From OFTM291 sp041741375 (GTDB lineage Bacteria > Gemmatimonadota > Gemmatimonadetes > Gemmatimonadales > GWC2-71-9): a stretch of DNA of 43,501 bases. The notes below the pieces were generated by a model. It had not been told where the DNA came from. It did no database searches and saw only the letters and a list, made by a program, of their open reading frames with translations. Shown here piece by piece: positions 16,660-24,986 of this stretch (position 1 is its first letter; the number at the start of each line of letters is the position of its first letter). The translations under genes were made by a program, and so were the position numbers. The stretch covers positions 1 through 43,501 of the forward strand of contig JBGSKF010000074.1 in NCBI GenBank assembly GCA_041741375.1, written 5' to 3'.

Positions 16660-17762
16660 ACGGGAGACGGATCACCATGGGCGTCATTCTGGTTGCGGTC
16701 GGGCTCTTTGCCGGGTTCGGCACCGCGTACCTCGCCTCGGACGACGTCCGATACCTGACCCGGGCCGGGTTGGAGGAAACCCGCATTCTCCGGAACGCCA
16801 GACCACTCGAGGCGCTCATCGCGGAGGAGACCGTTCCGGAGTCGCGTCGCAACCTGCTTCGCCTCGTCCGCGACGTCCGGCAGCACGCCGGCACCATCGG
16901 CCTCACGGCGGGAGACACCTACACCACGTTCTCTGACGTGGGCCGGGACACCCTCCTTCTCGTCCTCTCGGCCGCACCCCGCGACTGCATCTGTCCCGTC
17001 ACCTGGAAATACCCCATCGTGGGGCGGGTGCCCTACAAGGGGTTCTTCGATCCCCGCATGGCCGAGCGGGAACGGGACCGTCTGGTGGCTCGGGGGCACG
17101 ACACCTCCCTCCGTCCGTCCGCGGCCTTCTCCACCCTCGGGTGGTTCAAGGACCCCCTGCTCTCCACTGCCCTCTTTCCCGATTCGGTCGAGCTGGCGGC
17201 CCTGGTGTTCCACGAGATGGCTCACAACACCCTGTTCGTGAAGAGCGCCACGGCCTTCAACGAAAGCTTCGCCCAGATGGTCGGGTACCGGGCCGCGGAG
17301 CACTTCTTCGCCACCCGGGGCGACTCCGTCCTGGCGGAGCGCGCTCGCGATCGCTGGCGGGACGAGATCGTGCTGGGTGAGTATTACGATGCGCTCGTGG
17401 GTCGCCTCACCCGCTTCTACGATACGAAACCCGATTCCGCCACGCTCGACTCCGGGCGGGTGGCCATCGGGCAGTGGGCTCGGGACCTCCTGCGGGATTC
17501 CCTGGCCTCCCGGCTCTCCTTTCCGGTCGGCCGGCTCGCGGATCGCCCGATCAACAACGCCGCGCTCATCGGAGTTCAGCTCTATCGCACCCATCTCGAC
17601 TGGTTTGACCGCTTCCACCTGCGCCACGACCGGGATCTGGCCAAAACCGTGGAGGCACTCCGCGCCCTGGTCCACGACGGATCCGGAGACGACGCCTTCC
17701 GCCGTCTCGAGGAAGCCCTCGATGGTTCGATCCCGCCGCCTCGGGACAGCGTCCCGTCTTGA
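16656..17762 (+). CDS. Putative membrane-bound aminopeptidase (PF10023-type)
   Basis: A single N-terminal membrane helix (about 7-26) anchors a 340-residue domain with a zinc-protease centre: His186-Glu187-x-x-His190 (FHEMAHNTLF) and Glu203 in NESFAQMVG as third ligand. The spacing and the flanking VPYKGFFD and LGWFKDPLLST match the family annotated as predicted aminopeptidase. CICPVTWKYPIVG contains a cysteine pair (DCICP) also seen in the family. It likely faces the periplasm. The ATG overlaps the barrel-protein stop (ATGA). With the M30-like protease before it and the M20 dipeptidase after it, it fits a pathway that trims peptides after extracellular proteolysis. The substrate is not known. 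Confidence 0.85.
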   Translation: MNGRRITMGVILVAVGLFAGFGTAYLASDDVRYLTRAGLEETRILRNARPLEALIAEETVPESRRNLLRLVRDVRQHAGTIGLTAGDTYTTFSDVGRDTLLLVLSAAPRDCICPVTWKYPIVGRVPYKGFFDPRMAERERDRLVARGHDTSLRPSAAFSTLGWFKDPLLSTALFPDSVELAALVFHEMAHNTLFVKSATAFNESFAQMVGYRAAEHFFATRGDSVLAERARDRWRDEIVLGEYYDALVGRLTRFYDTKPDSATLDSGRVAIGQWARDLLRDSLASRLSFPVGRLADRPINNAALIGVQLYRTHLDWFDRFHLRHDRDLAKTVEALRALVHDGSGDDAFRRLEEALDGSIPPPRDSVPS

Positions 17763-17837
17763 CCTGCCGTGCGGGCTCCTCTTACTTCACCCGTTCGCCG
17801 CTGCACCTCCCCTTTCTCCGCCGATCGGACACGTGCC

Positions 17838-19214
17838 ATGGATGAGGCCTTCGTAAGTCGTGAACAGCATCGCATGCTGGCCGAACTGACAGATTTCCTT
17901 GCCATCCCGAGCATCAGCACCGATCCGGCCCGGGTGGACGATTGTCGCCGGGCCGCCGGATGGCTCATGGACCGGTTCCGCCAGCTCGGCTGCCCCGTCG
18001 TGGATCTGATCGAAGGGGATGGCCATCCCGTGGTCTGGGCTGAGGGGCCGACGGTGCCGGACGCTCCGACGCTCCTCATCTATGGGCACTACGACGTCCA
18101 GCCGGTCGATCCGGTGGACGAATGGATCTCCCCGCCCTTCGAGCCCACGGTGCGGGACGGCAAGCTCTTTGCCCGGGGAGCTGCGGACGACAAGGGCCAG
18201 GTGTATTGCCTGCTGCAGGCGTACGCCGCCGTGCGGGATCAGGATGGCCTTCCCCCGCTCAATGTGCATTTCCTGATCGAGGGGGAAGAAGAGTGCGGCG
18301 GACGAGTCGTCTTCGATCTGCTCGAAAGTCAGCCTGAACGAACCCGTGCCGACGCCGTCCTCGTCAGCGACATGTCCTACTTCGCCCCGGGGTGGCCCGC
18401 GGTCTACACGGCGCTGCGCGGACTCTGCTACGCCGAAATCACGGTGCGCACCCTGCAACGGGATCTCCACTCCGGAACCTACGGGGGGGTGGCGCCGAAC
18501 GCCGTCGAGACCCTGGTCAGACTCCTGGCTCGGCTCAAGGAGGCCTCGGGGAAGATCCGCATTCCCAAGCTGTACAAGGCGCTGGAACCGCCCACCCGGG
18601 AGGAGCGGAAGGCGTGGCGAGCCCTCCCCTTCGACGAGGACGAGTTCCGGCGGGAGGAGGTCACGGCCGAGGCGTTGACGGGAATCGAGAGCGCGTCGGT
18701 GCTGGAGCGGGTCTGGGCCCTCCCTACCTTCGAAATCCACGGCATCCGAGGGGGTTTCACCGGGGACGGTGCCAAGACCGTCATTCCCGCCCGGGCCACG
18801 GCCAAGGTCAGCCTCCGGCTCGTACCCGGGCTCCCGATGGAGAAGGTCGCCCGGTGGCTGACACGCGCCGCCCGGAAAGCCGCCCCGTCCTGGGCCACCG
18901 TCGAAGTGACCATCCTTCACGGGGCGGACCCGGTCCAGGTGGATGTGGACCATCCGGTCTTTGAGGTTCTGGGAGACGCGTTCGAAAGCGTGGTCGGGAG
19001 ACGCCCCGTTCCCATCCGTGCGGGAGGATCGATTCCGATCGTTCCCCACCTTGGTGCCTCCGGTGCCCCCGTGCTCCTCACGGGAATCGGGCTCCCCGAC
19101 GATGGATTGCACTCCCCCAACGAGAAACTGGACCTGACCCAGCTCTGGGAGGGGACCGCCGTGTACGCTCGGTTCTTCGAACTTCTGGGCGCACGGGGGA
19201 GGGAGAGGACATAG
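17838..19214 (+). CDS. M20 family dipeptidase
   Basis: A cytosolic di-zinc peptidase of 458 residues. The metal site is visible: His84 and Asp86 in GHYDVQPVDP, bridging Asp117 in GAADDKGQ, the Glu150-Glu151 pair in EGEEECGG, and a C-terminal ligand in DGLHSPNEK. The dimerisation lid lies at about 200-370. Family members split dipeptides or act as carboxypeptidases. ATG 17838 follows the aminopeptidase gene by 75 bases, and no signal peptide is present in this frame. The last codons (AGG GAG AGG ACA TAG) are part of the heptamer array that follows: the first repeat unit starts at 19206 and the stop codon spans units one and two. Confidence 0.92.
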   Translation: MDEAFVSREQHRMLAELTDFLAIPSISTDPARVDDCRRAAGWLMDRFRQLGCPVVDLIEGDGHPVVWAEGPTVPDAPTLLIYGHYDVQPVDPVDEWISPPFEPTVRDGKLFARGAADDKGQVYCLLQAYAAVRDQDGLPPLNVHFLIEGEEECGGRVVFDLLESQPERTRADAVLVSDMSYFAPGWPAVYTALRGLCYAEITVRTLQRDLHSGTYGGVAPNAVETLVRLLARLKEASGKIRIPKLYKALEPPTREERKAWRALPFDEDEFRREEVTAEALTGIESASVLERVWALPTFEIHGIRGGFTGDGAKTVIPARATAKVSLRLVPGLPMEKVARWLTRAARKAAPSWATVEVTILHGADPVQVDVDHPVFEVLGDAFESVVGRRPVPIRAGGSIPIVPHLGASGAPVLLTGIGLPDDGLHSPNEKLDLTQLWEGTAVYARFFELLGARGRERT

Positions 19215-19318
19215 GACGTAGGACGTAGGACGCAGGACATAGGACTTGGGACAGGGGACCTGTACGGGCGTCGCCCATGCTCCATGTCCTAAGTCCTAAG
19301 TCCTAAGTCCTAAGTCCT
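19206..19318. repeat. Heptamer inverted array A1 (AGGACNT / ANGTCCT)
   Basis: Eight head-to-tail heptamers in exact 7-base phase (19206-19260: AGGACAT, AGGACGT twice, AGGACGC, AGGACAT, AGGACTT, GGGACAG, then GGGACC) face five complementary units (19284-19318: ATGTCCT then AAGTCCT four times) across a 23-base core. The arms can pair into a long hairpin. The left arm overlaps the end of the dipeptidase gene. The whole stretch 19215-19529 has no gene; it consists of this array, a core with its own inverted repeat, and array A2. Confidence 0.9.
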
Positions 19319-19371
19319 TGCCAATCATGCTGTTAATGATAAATTCAAGGCCCCATGCCATCTTGGTTCCC

Positions 19372-19425
19372 GTCCGTGGGAGGGCAACCGGTGTTGATGG
19401 CGTGCGGTGTGGCCAGCCCACGGAC
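19372..19425. repeat. 9-bp inverted repeat in the core between arrays A1 and A2
   Basis: GTCCGTGGG (19372-19380) and CCCACGGAC (19417-19425) are perfect inverted repeats 36 bases apart. They lie in the non-repeat core (19319-19440) that separates two heptamer hairpins. Nothing else was recognised in this core. Confidence 0.7.
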
Positions 19426-19440
19426 ATTTCCCACCCAACA

Positions 19441-19521
19441 TGGACATAGGACATAGGACATAGGACATAGGACAATGTCCTTATTGTTCCTAAGTCCTAA
19501 GTACTAAGTCCTAAGATGTCC
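19441..19521. repeat. Heptamer inverted array A2
   Basis: Five GGACAT-type heptamers (19441-19475) face TTCCT, AAGTCCT, AAGTACT, AAGTCCT and ATGTCC units (about 19486-19521) around a short loop containing TGTCCTTATT. It uses the same repeat unit as array A1, 120 bases away. The right arm reads as the 3' end of the reverse-strand gene ending at 19530, so each of the two converging genes has an array directly after its stop. Confidence 0.88.
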
Positions 19522-19529
19522 AAGGGCAG

Positions 19530-20090
19530 TCAGGTCAATAGGGGATCGTCCGGTGCGATCTGTCGTCCGTGGGTGGGAAATTCCGATTCCGTTCGAGCGT
19601 GCAGCTCGTCGATGCCGACGATGGCCCGCACCGAGGCGATGATTCCCGCCACCACGTCGTCCGCCCACCAGGGATCGGGGCGGTTCTCCTCGGGGAGACT
19701 GGTGGCGGCGGTTTCGAGGAACTGGATGGCGGTGGTGATCCACTCGGCCTGGGCCGATCCCACCAGGGACCACGATCCCGTGGCCCGGAGCTCGAGTTCC
19801 GCCAGGTCGCGCAGCTCCCGGGTGATGTCGGCGCTCACCGAATCGGCGCGGAGACCCTCGGCCACGAGGGCGAGGACCGCATGGCGTTCCGCCTGCTGGG
19901 GTTCGGGGAGGGGCGCCATGTAGTGGCGCTGGTCGGCCACCATTTCGGCCAGGCGGATGCACACCGCCCGGATTGGCGGAGTGAGAGCCGGGGGCGCCTC
20001 CCGTGCCCAGCTCGCCGCGGCGCGGAGGATGCTGTCCACAATGTCTGCGGCCCTGGTTTCGAGGCGCCGGCGGTCTCCGTTCTCAGGCAT
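19530..20090 (-). CDS. Unknown helical protein
   Basis: A 186-residue protein without signal peptide or membrane segment, predicted largely helical. I recognise no family. Visible features are an acidic/aromatic stretch LPEENRPDPWWADDVVAGII near residues 135-154 and an otherwise Ala/Leu/Arg-rich helical pattern. It starts 57 bases after lipB on the same strand and is the last gene of the lipoate/pyruvate dehydrogenase run, so it is probably co-transcribed, but this says little about function. Codon use resembles the neighbours, and the ATG at 20090 is the only sensible start. Its 3' end is followed within nine bases by heptamer array A2. Confidence 0.6.
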   Translation of the reverse strand: MPENGDRRRLETRAADIVDSILRAAASWAREAPPALTPPIRAVCIRLAEMVADQRHYMAPLPEPQQAERHAVLALVAEGLRADSVSADITRELRDLAELELRATGSWSLVGSAQAEWITTAIQFLETAATSLPEENRPDPWWADDVVAGIIASVRAIVGIDELHARTESEFPTHGRQIAPDDPLLT

Positions 20091-20147
20091 GATGGAATGA
20101 TATACCCACCCTCATGCGATGGGATCCCCTGGGGACAGAACTCGCGT

Positions 20148-20858
20148 TCATCTCCCCGGGGACGGGACCGGAGGATCCAGATCCCGGGCCGGGAGGAGGA
20201 CCACAGGGCGGTCGAAGGCGCGGGCGACCGCGTCGAGGAGGGCGACCTCGGTGCGGGAATGGAGTGCGGCCGGGTCCGAGCCCGGTTTCTCCCGGGCGAC
20301 GCTGGTCATCTCCACTCCGGCGATGCCACAGGGGACGATCCGGTCGAACAGTGCCAGGTCGGTCGAGACGTTGAGCGCGAATCCGTGGAACGTCACCCAC
20401 TGCTTCACGTGGATGCCGATGCTCGCGATCTTCCTTTCCTCCACCCAGACGCCCGTCAATCCATCCCGGCGCCGGCCGGCGATTCCCACCGCGGCCAGAG
20501 TCTCGATGAGCATCGCCTCCAGGGTGCGGAGGTACCAGTGCAGATCCTGGCGGTAATGGGTCAGGTCGAGGATCGGGTATCCCACCAGTTGCCCCGGTCC
20601 ATGCACGGTCACGTCCCCCCCTCGTTCCACTTCCACGACCTCGAAGCCCCGGGCCCGGAGCGCCTCGGGAGAGTGGGGGAGACTCGTGGCGCGGGTCCCC
20701 CGTCCGAGTGTCACGACCGGGGGATGCTGGAGCAGGAGAAGAAGATCCTCGGTGCGGGTTCCGTCACGCCGTTCCTGGCAGAGTCGGCGTTGGAGCTCCA
20801 GCGCCGCCGGGTACTCGACCGTCCCCAGGGTGACCGCCTGGATCGGTCGCCCGGTCAC
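20148..20858 (-). CDS. lipB: Octanoyl-[acyl carrier protein]-protein N-octanoyltransferase
   Basis: LipB moves octanoyl groups from acyl carrier protein to lipoyl domains such as the one in PdhC encoded four genes upstream. Family blocks are RGGDVTVHGPGQLVGYPI (about 79-96) and GVWVEERKIASIGIHV with catalytic Lys143. Catalytic Cys177 lies in FDRIVPCGIAG. At 236 residues it is of normal length. The GTG start at 20858 overlaps the stop of the unknown membrane protein (GTGA). With lipA at the head of the operon, this gives the full two-step lipoylation route from endogenous octanoyl-ACP. No lplA-type salvage ligase is present here. Confidence 0.95.
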   Translation of the reverse strand: MTGRPIQAVTLGTVEYPAALELQRRLCQERRDGTRTEDLLLLLQHPPVVTLGRGTRATSLPHSPEALRARGFEVVEVERGGDVTVHGPGQLVGYPILDLTHYRQDLHWYLRTLEAMLIETLAAVGIAGRRRDGLTGVWVEERKIASIGIHVKQWVTFHGFALNVSTDLALFDRIVPCGIAGVEMTSVAREKPGSDPAALHSRTEVALLDAVARAFDRPVVLLPARDLDPPVPSPGR

Positions 20859-21316
20859 GCCGCCGACCGTTGTCGCGCCATCCGGGAGAGCAGGGCGCGC
20901 CCGGCAAGGGCCGCGAGGAGTACGATGATCAGGAGTCCTGCGGGACCGGCGAGACGCTCCGCCGGAATCGTGGTGAGGAAGGCCACCAGGAGAGAGCCGA
21001 AGGCGGCCACCATGCCCAGGCCCCCCTGCCGGTAGGCGGACCCGATCGGCCGGAGAGACAGGAACGTGGCGAGTCCGGCCAGGAAGGGCACGGTGACGGT
21101 CCCGTAGAGGAGCAGGGAGGTGGCCGCCGAATCGAAATCGGGGGTCTCACTCGTCGGCATCCCGGCTTGAAGCCGCCGGACCATCCAGAGCAGTCCGGCG
21201 AAGAGCCCGGTGCCCACCGTCACCCCGAGGAGAATTCCCGAAAAGGCGAGCCCGACGTAGTCCCGGGTGGGAGCGTCGGGCCCGTAGGGATGAAGCGGCG
21301 CCTGCGGATCGGTCAC
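20855..21316 (-). CDS. Unknown small multi-span membrane protein in the PDH operon
   Basis: A 153-residue protein with about four membrane helices: about 20-42 (VGLAFSGILLGVTVGTGLFAGLLW), 66-86, 95-115 and 120-140. The loops are short, and the C-terminus is positively charged (RALLSRMARQRSAA), probably cytosolic. I know no family name. The GTG at 21316 overlaps the lpd stop (GTGA), and its own stop overlaps the lipB GTG, so it is wedged with translational coupling between two lipoate-related genes. The longer frame reaching back to 21616 overlaps lpd and lacks coding support. A link to lipoate or pyruvate metabolism is only an inference from position. Confidence 0.7.
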   Translation of the reverse strand: MTDPQAPLHPYGPDAPTRDYVGLAFSGILLGVTVGTGLFAGLLWMVRRLQAGMPTSETPDFDSAATSLLLYGTVTVPFLAGLATFLSLRPIGSAYRQGGLGMVAAFGSLLVAFLTTIPAERLAGPAGLLIIVLLAALAGRALLSRMARQRSAA

Positions 21317-22710
21317 GTGTGGATGACGCGTCCGAGCGAGTCGAGACACGCCTCCGCGATGGCCTCGGAGAGGGTCGGGTGCGCATGCACCGCGAGATCC
21401 ACCTCTTCCACGGTGTACTCGTTTTCCCGGGCCACCAGGAGCTCGTGGATCATCTCGGAGGCATGGGACCCGACGATGTGGGCCCCGAGGATCTCGCCGA
21501 ACTTCGTGCCGCGGATGATCTTGACAAAACCGTCGGTGTCGCCCGAGGTCCGCGCGCGCCCGTTGGCGGAGAAGGGGAAGCGGCCCACCTGGAATTCGAG
21601 CTTGCGCTCCGTGCACTGCTCTTCGGTCAGGCCGATGCTGGCCACTTCGGGGTGACAGTACGTGACGCTCGGGATGTTGTCGTAGGTGATGGGATGGGGG
21701 GCCTTTCCCGCCACCCGCTCGGCCACGTTGACCCCCTCTCTGCTCCCCTTGTGGGCCAGCATCGGCGGTCCCGCCACGTCCCCGATGGCGTAGACGCCTT
21801 CGGCGTCGGTCTCGAGCGTGTCGAGGTTGACCTTGATGAACCCCTGCTTGGTGAGCGTCACTCCGGCCGCTTCCAGGCCAAGATCCTCCGTGTTGACGGC
21901 GCGCCCTGCGGCCATGAGCACCCCGTCCACCGTGACTGTCTTGGTGCTTCCACCCGCCTCGATCGTCAGGGTGACCTCCGCCTCGCCGACCTCCGCCTTG
22001 GTGACTTTGGCGCCGGCCAGGACGTCGATCTTCCGCTTCTTGTAGCTCTTGGCCAACGCGTCACTCGCGTCGGCATCCTCGAGCGGGAGGATCCGGGGCA
22101 ACGCCTCCACCAGCGTCACCGTGCTGCCGAAGGCATTGAAGATGTCCGCGAATTCGCATCCCACGGCGCCGGCCCCCACGATGGCGAGCCGGGGCGGGGC
22201 CTTCTCCAGGAAGAGGGCCTCGTCCGAGCTGAAGACGGTTGCGCCGTTGAGACCGAGCCCGATGGCGGGAATGCCCTTGACGCGGGAGCCGGTGGCGATC
22301 ACGACCGCGCGGCTGGCGGTGTGCACCTCGTCTCCCACTCTGACCGTGCGCCCCTTCTGGAGCACGCCGGTTCCGCGCAGCACGGTCACCTTGTTCTTCT
22401 TCATGAGGAACTCGACGCCCTTCGAGTTCTGCTCCGAGACCTTGCGGGAGCGCTTCATCGCCACCCCGTAATGGGTCGTGACCGGCCCCGTCTCGATGCC
22501 GAGTTCGGCGGCCTGGTGCCGGATGGTGTTGGCCATGAGGGCGCTGTGCAGGAGGGCCTTGGTCGGGATGCATCCGATGTTGACGCACACACCGCCGAGT
22601 TTCTCCTTCTCCACCACCGCCACGGACAGGCCGAGTTGGGCCGCGCGGATGGCGCAGACGTATCCGGCGGGTCCGCCGCCGATCACGATCAGGTCAAAGG
22701 TGCTTGCCAC
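21313..22710 (-). CDS. lpd: Dihydrolipoyl dehydrogenase (E3)
   Basis: The flavoprotein reoxidises dihydrolipoamide on E2 and passes electrons to NAD+. FAD binding is marked by VIGGGPAGYVCAIRAAQLG (about 9-27). The redox disulfide is Cys42/Cys47 in GGVCVNIGCIPTKAL. A second Rossmann motif for NAD (VGAGAVGCEFADIFNAFGS) and the C-terminal HAHPTLSEAI with the active-site His-Glu pair are present. Length 465 is normal. The GTG start at 22710 has a GGAG ribosome site six to seven bases before it. It follows pdhC by 35 bases and overlaps the next gene. It could also serve 2-oxoglutarate dehydrogenase, whose E1 and E2 genes are not seen here. Confidence 0.96.
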   Translation of the reverse strand: MASTFDLIVIGGGPAGYVCAIRAAQLGLSVAVVEKEKLGGVCVNIGCIPTKALLHSALMANTIRHQAAELGIETGPVTTHYGVAMKRSRKVSEQNSKGVEFLMKKNKVTVLRGTGVLQKGRTVRVGDEVHTASRAVVIATGSRVKGIPAIGLGLNGATVFSSDEALFLEKAPPRLAIVGAGAVGCEFADIFNAFGSTVTLVEALPRILPLEDADASDALAKSYKKRKIDVLAGAKVTKAEVGEAEVTLTIEAGGSTKTVTVDGVLMAAGRAVNTEDLGLEAAGVTLTKQGFIKVNLDTLETDAEGVYAIGDVAGPPMLAHKGSREGVNVAERVAGKAPHPITYDNIPSVTYCHPEVASIGLTEEQCTERKLEFQVGRFPFSANGRARTSGDTDGFVKIIRGTKFGEILGAHIVGSHASEMIHELLVARENEYTVEEVDLAVHAHPTLSEAIAEACLDSLGRVIHT

Positions 22711-22745
22711 GTCACACTCCGTCGTAGGATGTCAGGTCGCCCGGC

Positions 22746-23999
22746 TCACAGCACCAGGGCGAGAGGGTTCTCCAGCATGCGGGTCAGGGTGCGGAGGAAA
22801 CCGGCCCCGGTGGCCCCGTCGATCACGCGGTGGTCGCAGGACATGGTCATCCGCATCCGCCGCCGGGGCACGATGGCCCCGTCCACCACCGTGGGGGTGG
22901 CCGCGATCCGCCCCACGGCGAGGATGCCCGCCTCGGGCGGGTTGATGATCGCCGTGAAGTGATCGATGTCGAACATGCCGAGATTCGAGATCGAAAAGGT
23001 GCTCCCGGTGTACTCCTCCGGGGCCAGCTTGCGGGCCCGGGCCCGGGTGGCGATGTCGCGGGCCTCGGCGGAGAGGGTCAGGAGTCCCTTGCGGTCGGCG
23101 TGGCGGATGACGGGGGTGATGAGGCCGTCGGGAATCGCCACCGCCATGCCGAGGTGGACCTCGTGCCAGAGGCGGATGTGATCGTCCTGCCACCAGGCGT
23201 TGCACGCCGGGTGCTGAACCAGCGCCGAGGCCAGCGCCTTGAGGAGGATGTCGTTGAAGGAGATGCGGCCGCGATCACCCAGGGAGTCGTTGAGGGCTGC
23301 CCGGGCCTCGGCCGCGCGTTCCATGTCGACGTCGGCGGTGAGGTAGAACGTCGGAATCGGGCCGATCGACTGGGCGAGCCGTCGGGCGATCGTCTTCCGG
23401 ATCTGGCTCAGGGGCTGGTCCTCGAACCGGGGACCGCTCCCGGCGTCGGCGGGGGGGCCTGCGGGGGCCTCCGGCGCCCGGGCCGATTCCACGTCGCGCT
23501 TCACGATGCGTCCCTCGGGGCCCGAACCGGTGAGTGTCCCCAGGGTGAGACCTCGCTCCGCCGCCATCTTCCGCGCGAGCGGGGAGGCCTTGACCCGCGC
23601 GCCCGACCCCGTTGCATCCCCGGTGGACACCGTGGCCTTCGTCTCTTCGGGTTTCTTCTCCCTGGCCTCCGCCTCCTTCTCCCCCTCTTCCTTCGCCTTC
23701 GCGGCCGCCGGGGCCTTCTCCTTCGCCTGCTTCTTCGGGGCCGGTGCGTCGATCTCTTCCCCGGGCTCGCCGATGTACCCGACCACCTCGGCCACCGGGA
23801 CCGTGGCTCCGGCGGCCACCACATGGCGCAGCAGGGTGCCCGAGGCGCGGGCCACCAGCTCCATGACCGCCTTGTCGGTTTCGACCTCGGCGATCACGTC
23901 CCCCTCGGCGACGGTGTCGCCCTCCTGTCTCTTCCACTCGACCAGGCGTCCCTCCTCCATGGTCGGGGAGAGTGCTTCCATCACGATCTTGGTTGCCAT
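22746..23999 (-). CDS. pdhC: Pyruvate dehydrogenase E2, dihydrolipoyl acetyltransferase
   Basis: E2 forms the core of the complex and transfers acetyl from lipoate to CoA. The 417-residue protein has one lipoyl domain (1 to about 78; lipoyl-Lys43 in ETDKAV), then a hinge of Ala/Lys/Glu/Pro residues (about 85-130). A peripheral subunit-binding domain follows (about 138-175: ASPLARKMAAERGL...GPEGRIVKRDV), then the catalytic domain (about 195-417) with His390 and Asp394 in DHRVIDG. The ATG at 23999 gives the standard MATKIVMEALSPTMEEG opening. It starts four bases after the pdhB stop. Its own lipoylation depends on lipA and lipB of the same operon. The SPTMEEG opening favours pyruvate over 2-oxoglutarate complexes. 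Confidence 0.95.
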   Translation of the reverse strand: MATKIVMEALSPTMEEGRLVEWKRQEGDTVAEGDVIAEVETDKAVMELVARASGTLLRHVVAAGATVPVAEVVGYIGEPGEEIDAPAPKKQAKEKAPAAAKAKEEGEKEAEAREKKPEETKATVSTGDATGSGARVKASPLARKMAAERGLTLGTLTGSGPEGRIVKRDVESARAPEAPAGPPADAGSGPRFEDQPLSQIRKTIARRLAQSIGPIPTFYLTADVDMERAAEARAALNDSLGDRGRISFNDILLKALASALVQHPACNAWWQDDHIRLWHEVHLGMAVAIPDGLITPVIRHADRKGLLTLSAEARDIATRARARKLAPEEYTGSTFSISNLGMFDIDHFTAIINPPEAGILAVGRIAATPTVVDGAIVPRRRMRMTMSCDHRVIDGATGAGFLRTLTRMLENPLALVL

Positions 24000-24003
24000 G
24001 AGC

Positions 24004-24984
24004 TCACGAGAGGTAGAGAACCTGTTTGGCCGCCGCCACGACCCCGGCGGGGTCGATCTTGGCGGCGCGTTCCAGGAACTTGTTGTAGGGCATGGGGACG
24101 TCGGCTCCGGTGACCCGGAGCACGGGGGCATCGAGCAGGTCGAATCCTTCCCGCTGGATGAGATCGACAACCTGGGCGCCGACGCCGGCGAAGGACCAAC
24201 CCTCCTCCACGACAACCGCGCGGTTGGTTCGGGCCACAGAGGCGAGGATGGCCTCCCGGTCGAGCGGGGTGATGGTGCGGAGATCGAGCACCTCGGCCGC
24301 GATGTCCTCCTCGGCGAGCTGGTCCGCCGCCTTGAGCGCCACGGACACGCTCTTGGAATGGCACACCAGCGTCACATCGGTGCCACTCCGCTTGACCTCC
24401 GCGACGCCGAGAGGCGTGAGGTACTCCTCGTCCGGCACCTCCCCCTTCTGATTGTAGAGCATCTCGCCCTCGATGAACACGACGGGATCATCGCTCCGGA
24501 TCGCGGACTTGAGAAGTCCCTTGGCATCGGCCGGGGTGGCGGGCATCACCACCACGAGGCCCGGGATGTGGGCGTACCAGGACTCAAACGCCTGCGAGTG
24601 CTGGGCGGCGAGCTGGAGGGCGGAGCCGCCGGGGCCGCGGAACACGATCGGGCACTGTACCTGGCCGCCCGACATGTAGTGCATCTTGGCGGCGGAGTTC
24701 ACGATCTGATCGATGGCCAGAAGGGCGAAGTTCCAGGTCATGAATTCGATGACCGGACGCAGTCCCGCCATCGCGGCACCCACCCCGATCCCGGTGAATC
24801 CGAGTTCCGCGATGGGGGTGTCGACCACGCGCGCGGGGCCGAACTCCTTCAGGAGACCTCGGCTCACCTTGTAGGCGCCGTCGTACTCGGCGACCTCCTC
24901 GCCCATCAGGAAAACGTCGGGGTCGCGGGCCATTTCCTCACGCAGGGCCTGGTTGAGCGCATCCCGATAGGTCATGATGGCCAT
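24004..24984 (-). CDS. pdhB: Pyruvate dehydrogenase E1 beta subunit
   Basis: The beta half of the E1 heterotetramer, 326 residues. Typical blocks are TYRDALNQALREEMARDPDVFLMGEEVAEYDGAYK (residues about 5-38, with the glutamate that protonates thiamine diphosphate in GEEV), VVDTPIAELGFTGIGVGAAM, RGPGGSALQLAAQHSQ, and the C-terminal transketolase domain with VVVEEGWSFAGVGAQV and PYNKFLE. The two-base gap from the pdhA TGA to the ATG at 24984 implies coupling. A second ATG at 24975 is possible but has no better ribosome site. Branched-chain 2-oxoacid E1 beta is the close alternative; linkage to lipA/lipB and the E2 type favour pyruvate. Confidence 0.94.
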   Translation of the reverse strand: MAIMTYRDALNQALREEMARDPDVFLMGEEVAEYDGAYKVSRGLLKEFGPARVVDTPIAELGFTGIGVGAAMAGLRPVIEFMTWNFALLAIDQIVNSAAKMHYMSGGQVQCPIVFRGPGGSALQLAAQHSQAFESWYAHIPGLVVVMPATPADAKGLLKSAIRSDDPVVFIEGEMLYNQKGEVPDEEYLTPLGVAEVKRSGTDVTLVCHSKSVSVALKAADQLAEEDIAAEVLDLRTITPLDREAILASVARTNRAVVVEEGWSFAGVGAQVVDLIQREGFDLLDAPVLRVTGADVPMPYNKFLERAAKIDPAGVVAAAKQVLYLS

Positions 24985-24986
24985 GA

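Noticed and set aside
14060..17762. Type IX secretion link from the PorV-like barrel
   Set aside because: No C-terminal type IX sorting domain is visible on the protease or aminopeptidase, the protease has its own lipobox, and no other Por/Spr gene is present.
19206..19521. CRISPR-like array
   Set aside because: The units are 7 bases with no spacers and form inverted arms; there are no cas genes in the window.
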